Shown one piece after another: positions 5,952-9,809 of a DNA stretch of 9,809 nt; positions within the stretch are counted from its first letter, which is position 1, and each line of letters begins with the position of its first letter. This DNA is from Candidatus Zixiibacteriota bacterium (lineage in GTDB: Bacteria > Zixibacteria > MSB-5A5 > CAIYYT01). The DNA lies in the NCBI GenBank assembly GCA_026397575.1, contig JAPLUP010000156.1:1-9809 (forward strand), written 5' to 3'. The notes beneath the pieces were generated by a model. That model did not search any database and had not been told where the DNA came from. It was given only the letters and a program-made list of their open reading frames with translations. The position numbers were made by a program, and so were the translations under genes.

Positions 5952-8323
5952 GGCGACGGCAACTTGCTCTCTTTTTTGCGCCCGGCAAAAGCAATCTCAA
6001 ATACTTGTTCGATATGATCGACAAAGTGAAAACGGAAATGCGACTTGATCTCTTTCGGAAGATCTACCAAGTCTCTCTCGTTATCAGCTGGCAAGATGAT
6101 CTCCTTGAAGCCATAGCGCAATGCCGCCAGACATTTCTCTTTCAGTCCGCCGATGGGGAGCACCATGCCACGCAGTGTGATTTCGCCGGTCATGCTGAGT
6201 TTGGGGCGCACCGATCGTTTGGTCAGCATTCCCACCAAGGCGGTGGCGACGGTGATACCTGCCGACGGTCCGTCTTTGGGAACTGCTCCGGCCGGGACAT
6301 GAACATGGATGTCTGTCTTTTCGAAGAATGTCGGGTCGATGCCAAGCTCTTTGGCCTGTGAACGGACGCAAGACAGCGCCGTTTGCACTGATTCTTTCAT
6401 GACGTCCCCGAGATGGCCGGTCAGCGTCAAACTTGACTTACCCGACATTTGTGTGACTTCAATGTAGAGGATATCCCCTCCGGTGGAAGTGTAGGCCAGA
6501 CCCGGTACTACCCCGATCTCACCCTGCCGAGGCAGCTTGTCGAGTATGTAGCGCTCCGGACCAAGGAACTCAGGGATATCCTGAGGGCGAATTGCCGCTT
6601 TGGTCTTCTCGTTGGATGCAACCCTCTTGGCAATCTTGCGACAGACATTCGCGATTTCGCGGCCGAGATTGCGCAGCCCCGATTCGCGCGTATAGTTTTG
6701 AATCAACTTGAGCACGGTTTCGTCGGACATCTGCAACTGTGTCGGCTTAAGCCCGTGGTTCTCGATCTCGCGCGGTATCAAGTATTTCTTGGCTATTTGC
6801 AGTTTTTCGCGATCGGTGTAGCCGGGAAGACGAATCACTTCCATCCGATCAAGCAATACCGATGGAATTGTATCCAGAATATTCCCCGTCGTGATAAACA
6901 TCACTCTCGACAAGTCAAATGGCACATCGAGATAATGATCGGAGAAAGTGTTGTTCTGCTCGGGGTCAAGCACTTCCAGAAGCGCCGAGGACGGGTCGCC
7001 GCGAAAGTCCTTGCCGATCTTGTCGATCTCATCCAGCATGAATACCGGGTTGTTCGAATCGCAACGGCGGATGCTCTGGATAATGCGTCCGGGCAACGAA
7101 CCGACGTAGGTTCGACGATGACCGCGGATTTCCGCTTCGTCATGCATGCCGCCGAGTGAGATGCGGGCAAACTTGCGTCCCATCGCGCGGGCAATTGAAC
7201 GACCAAGTGAGGTTTTGCCGACACCCGGAGGGCCGACAAAGCAAAGAATCGGTCCTTTGAGGTCGGATTTGAGTTTGCGAACCGCCAGAAACTCCAGGAT
7301 GCGCTCTTTGACTTTCTCCAGACCATAATGATCTTCGTCCAGGATTTTCGTCGCCTTCTTGATGTCGAGTTCTTCCGGGGACGAACGCTCCCATGGCAAC
7401 GAGACCAGCCAGTCAAGGTACGTGCGACTGACCGTGTACTCCGCCGCCGACGGATTCATTTTGCTGAGGCGATCAAGCTCTTTCACTGCAGCTTCACGCG
7501 CTAACGGGGGCAGACCCCCTTCTTCGATCTTCTTTTGGAACTCGCCAACTTCGGCCGTCCGATCGTCCTCTTCGCCAAGCTCTTTGCGAATGGCTTTGAG
7601 CTGTTCGCGCAGGATATAATCGCGCTGCATCTTGCCCATTTCGTTGGCGGCTTCCGCCTGAATCTTTTGCGATAGTTCCAGCACGCCGACCTCGCGATTG
7701 AGATGCGTGACCAGTTTCTCCATACGCTTCTGGACTTCGTAGGTCTCCAACAAGTCCTGCTTGTCGGCAATGTTCAAATTCAGGTTGGAGGCGGCATAAT
7801 CAGCCAGTTTCGAGGCGCTTTCCTGATTGATAGCGGTGATATAGATTTCCTCGGAGACGTTCGGCGCCAGATCAACAACCTTCTTGAGCAAATCAAGGCA
7901 ATTGCGTTTCAGCGCTTCAATCTTGACGGAGGTAGTATCCGGTTCATTGTAGATGTCCATTTCGGCCATAATATACGGCTCGGTCTCGACAACCTTCTTG
8001 ATGCGCGCACGGTGCAGACCTTGCACTAAGAAACGCACCGAACCGTCCGGGAAACGGAGCATTTTTAGCACCGTCGCCGCCGTGCCGACATGATAGATAT
8101 CGTCCGGCCCCGCGTTGGCTGTCGTAGATTCCTTCTGTGTGAACAGTCCAATCACCTTGCCACCCATGAGAGCGTCGTCAACCAGCTTGGCCTGCTTTTG
8201 GTCGACAATCATCAAAGGCATGACGAGATAGGGGAAAACCACCATTCCCCTGACCGGCAGACAAGGCATCAAGTCAATCTTTGGTAGCTGGGTTTCGTCC
8301 TTGACAAGCACTTGCGATTCCAA
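5948..8323 (-). CDS. lon: ATP-dependent protease Lon (LonA type)
   Basis: A 791-residue cytosolic AAA+ serine protease that degrades misfolded and regulatory proteins. Domains in order: LON substrate-binding domain (~17-210, starting [20 protein letters not shown]), a coiled-coil-like region (~210-300), and the AAA+ module with Walker A GPPGVGKT at 364-371 (K370) and Walker B VFMLDEID at 427-434 (D431, E432). The protease domain carries the Ser-Lys dyad: S687 in PKDGPSAG and K730 in GGLKEK, spaced 43 residues as in E. coli Lon (S679/K722). The length is normal and nothing is missing. The start is TTG at 8323, chosen because AGGAGG (8329-8334) lies 5 nt upstream and no better start fits. It is the first gene of an operon with nnr and the small ORF. 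Confidence 0.98.
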   Translation of the reverse strand: MESQVLVKDETQLPKIDLMPCLPVRGMVVFPYLVMPLMIVDQKQAKLVDDALMGGKVIGLFTQKESTTANAGPDDIYHVGTAATVLKMLRFPDGSVRFLVQGLHRARIKKVVETEPYIMAEMDIYNEPDTTSVKIEALKRNCLDLLKKVVDLAPNVSEEIYITAINQESASKLADYAASNLNLNIADKQDLLETYEVQKRMEKLVTHLNREVGVLELSQKIQAEAANEMGKMQRDYILREQLKAIRKELGEEDDRTAEVGEFQKKIEEGGLPPLAREAAVKELDRLSKMNPSAAEYTVSRTYLDWLVSLPWERSSPEELDIKKATKILDEDHYGLEKVKERILEFLAVRKLKSDLKGPILCFVGPPGVGKTSLGRSIARAMGRKFARISLGGMHDEAEIRGHRRTYVGSLPGRIIQSIRRCDSNNPVFMLDEIDKIGKDFRGDPSSALLEVLDPEQNNTFSDHYLDVPFDLSRVMFITTGNILDTIPSVLLDRMEVIRLPGYTDREKLQIAKKYLIPREIENHGLKPTQLQMSDETVLKLIQNYTRESGLRNLGREIANVCRKIAKRVASNEKTKAAIRPQDIPEFLGPERYILDKLPRQGEIGVVPGLAYTSTGGDILYIEVTQMSGKSSLTLTGHLGDVMKESVQTALSCVRSQAKELGIDPTFFEKTDIHVHVPAGAVPKDGPSAGITVATALVGMLTKRSVRPKLSMTGEITLRGMVLPIGGLKEKCLAALRYGFKEIILPADNERDLVDLPKEIKSHFRFHFVDHIEQVFEIAFAGRKKESKLPSP

Positions 8324-8328
8324 TTTTT

Positions 8329-8334
8329 CCTCCT
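8329..8334 (-). promoter_or_regulatory. Shine-Dalgarno of lon, deciding a TTG start
   Basis: AGGAGG on minus, 5 nt before TTG at 8321-8323. This consensus site outweighs the weak start codon; the next Met (residue 19) lies within the conserved start of the LON domain. Confidence 0.85.
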
Positions 8335-8378
8335 GTTGTCGACAGCCACAGCGAGAGGCGTCGTTCCAGCCCTATAAT

Positions 8379-8403
8379 CGGGAGAACCCCCTCAGTGTTC
8401 CCG
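8379..8403. promoter_or_regulatory. Imperfect inverted repeat at the 5' end of the lon leader
   Basis: CGGGAGAAC (8379-8387) and GTTCCCG (8397-8403) form a stem apart from extra bases in the first arm. It begins at the predicted transcription start, so it could form a 5' stem in the lon mRNA or act as an operator just downstream of the -10 box. The role is inferred from position only. Confidence 0.35.
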
Positions 8404-8408
8404 CGTCA

Positions 8409-8437
8409 TATATACATTTATCGTAAGTCTTTGTCAA
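8409..8437 (-). promoter_or_regulatory. Sigma70-type promoter of the lon operon
   Basis: Read on minus, a consensus TTGACA (8432-8437) is followed after exactly 17 bp by TATATA (8409-8414). The expected start of transcription is near 8402, giving a leader of about 78 nt before the TTG. No CIRCE (HrcA) or sigma32-type site was seen. The strong match suggests substantial basal expression. Confidence 0.65.
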
Positions 8438-8659
8438 AAGATTGAATACGGCAATCGCCTTCATCAGGGTTATCCGACCTACCTTTCCCCGCCGCAGGCG
8501 TTCTTTCGATTGCATCTTTCGGAGCGATTTGCGGGCTTTGAATAGGCGCTTCAATCCCGTTGTTGCAAAAGACTTGCTCGACGGGAAGGCATTAGCTATC
8601 GTCCTTTTGCAGGTGATCTTCTCGATATATCGACGATTAAGCCAAGGCGGTCGTGACTG
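8438..8659. other. Divergent intergenic region between the lon promoter and the ligase gene
   Basis: With the lon leader and promoter, the gap between lon and the plus-strand ligase gene is 336 bp. This right part has no recognised gene. A 72-codon TTG-start plus frame (8442-8660) overlaps the downstream ATG as TGATG but has no ribosome site and abuts the lon -35. A small nested stem, CCCGT/ACGGG with inner GCAA/TTGC, lies at 8556-8585. No convincing promoter for the ligase gene was found. Confidence 0.5.
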
Positions 8660-9809
8660 ATGCCAACTTTGCTGATTGCTGCTCTTGTTGTCTGTCTCCC
8701 GCTGGTCTATCTGAACACCACGCTTGATCCGACACAACCGCTTCGCTATCTGATTCTGGCAATTGCCCTCTCGATTCTGTCGGGAACACTGCTCGCGCGC
8801 CTGTACCGCAGCCGAAGCAACCATGATTTGTCGGTGTTGCGACGGTTGATTTTCCCGGTGTGTGGCATCTATATGTTGATCAGCGCCATCTCAGTCATGC
8901 AAGCGATCAATGTCGCAGATGCCATCTACGATCTTTCCAAAGTACTTATTTCTGGAGTATTGCTTGTATGTGCCACGTTTGTGTTGTCCTCGGATGGACG
9001 AGCAACCAGACTGCTAACAAAGGCGATGTTGATTAGTGGCGGCCTGCTTGCGACAATTGGAGTCTGCCAATACTACGGCATTGCTTTCACTAACATTCCC
9101 GGCAACGGCATGCCTGCCGGCACCATGGCGAACAAGAATCTGCTGGCAAGCATTGTCTGTATGACATTGCCGTTCGGACTTTATGCGACGCTGCGATTTG
9201 ACCGAGCGTGGTCGATTGTCGGCTTCCTTGAGGTCATGCTCTCTTTCTGGGTCATCCTGCTCCATTCTGCGGTCGGGACAAGATTCCATATTCGCTCGAG
9301 CCAAGTCCATTATCACACATCAGGATAATTCGAGCCAAGAGAGACTGGCTCTTTGGAGCAAGTCTTGGCAGCTCTTCAAGCAGCACCCTTTGTCAGGAGT
9401 TGGAATCGGCAACTGGAAAGTCGTCTGCCCCGGCCTCGGTCTGACCCGCACCAACGCGGAAACGGGAGACGTCTATTTCCAGCAACCGCACAACGACTAC
9501 CTCTGGGTACTAACCGAAACCGGTGTCTTCGGTCTTACGGCATACTCGCTGATCTACTTCCTTGCCCTTGGATATGCCGTCCGGGCTCTGCTGCGCCGTC
9601 CGTCACAGGATGAAGCGGTGTTCGTCTTGCTCTTGCTTTTCGCGATGATCTGCTATCTGGTCGATAGTTTTTTCCACTACCCTCGCGAACGAGTCGAACT
9701 GGTCATGTTCTCTACCCTCATCCTGTCGGCAATCGTATCGATCCACCATCGGCTGCAACCGTCGCCGGGGCGGGTTTCCCGAAGCATTGTTGCCGTGTCT
9801 CTGACGGCT
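8660..9809 (+). pseudogene. O-antigen ligase/polymerase family membrane protein, split by a frameshift and lacking its middle; runs off the right edge
   Basis: The family (Wzy_C/WaaL-like) joins or polymerises lipid-linked surface glycans at the inner membrane. Frame 1 (8660-9328) encodes about seven membrane segments, such as LLIAALVVCLPLVYL and YLILAIALSILSGTLLARL, and the motif GTMANKNLLAS before a later segment ending WVILLHSAVG. It then becomes nonsense and stops at 9328. From about 9282 the +1 frame carries the expected C-terminal half: SSQERLALWSKSWQLFKQHPLSGVGIGNWK (SSQERLALW at 9330-9356), HNDYLWVLTETGVFGL from 9489, and FFHYPRERVE. This frame stays open to the last base. Family members usually have several tens of residues between these parts, holding the cytoplasmic or periplasmic step after the 'QSRxAW' helix. 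They are absent here, so a small deletion with frameshift fits best. The ATG at 8660 follows an in-frame stop and has only a weak ribosome site. Confidence 0.78.

Noticed and set aside
6449..7159. 236-residue plus-strand open frame opposite lon
   Set aside because: It lies antisense to the conserved AAA+ region of lon, has no ribosome site, and the lon frame explains the base composition fully.
6901..7416. 171-residue minus-strand frame inside lon
   Set aside because: It is an out-of-frame reading of the lon AAA+ coding region, rich in Arg/Ser/Trp as expected for a shadow.
8442..8660. 72-codon plus frame ending TGATG over the ligase start
   Set aside because: It needs a TTG start with no Shine-Dalgarno, abuts the lon -35 box, and its Arg-rich product matches nothing recognised.
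8372..8824. 150-residue minus-strand frame spanning the lon promoter and the start of the ligase gene
   Set aside because: It runs through the best promoter in the window and through the membrane-segment coding sequence of the plus-strand gene, so coding use is unlikely.
1..9809. CRISPR array, tRNA, rRNA, toxin-antitoxin or phage module
   Set aside because: No direct-repeat array, cloverleaf, rRNA-like stretch or matching protein pair was found when reading both strands.

Overview
The window comes from a diderm, Gram-negative-type bacterium of moderate GC content. The evidence is a type IV pilus/type II secretion ATPase and an O-antigen ligase/polymerase-like membrane protein, alongside housekeeping lon and nnr. 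The sequence alone does not fix the phylum. The overall style would fit an FCB-group or candidate-phylum genome, but that is only an impression.

Layout, left to right. Positions 1-1365 (minus) hold a pilB/gspE-type ATPase that runs off the left edge. Just upstream of it, also on minus, is a 201-residue zinc-ribbon protein (1469-2074) with an internal 66-bp-period duplication and a plausible promoter. Positions 2075-2609 are a gene-poor stretch with a near-perfect 27-bp palindrome and a frameshifted IS3-family transposase remnant. Next is an NmrA-like atypical SDR protein on minus (2610-3482). A start-less plus-strand reading frame (about 3712-4059) follows; its stop codon lies inside a 61-bp nested palindromic, REP-like element (4056-4116).

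The best-defined unit is a minus-strand operon: lon (TTG start, strong Shine-Dalgarno, sigma70-like promoter), then nnr (overlapping lon by ATGA), then a previously easy-to-miss 48-codon ORF (4228-4374), then a hairpin terminator (4173-4200). It links protein quality control (Lon) with metabolite repair (NAD(P)H-hydrate epimerase/dehydratase) and an unknown small protein.

Divergent from lon, on plus, is an O-antigen ligase family gene (8660 to the right edge). It is split into two reading frames and appears to lack the middle of the protein, so it is either a pseudogene or an assembly error.

No CRISPR array, tRNA, rRNA, phage module or recognisable defence system was seen. The items most worth a second look are the small ORF after nnr, the nested palindrome that supplies a stop codon, the orphan reading frame before it, and the broken ligase gene.
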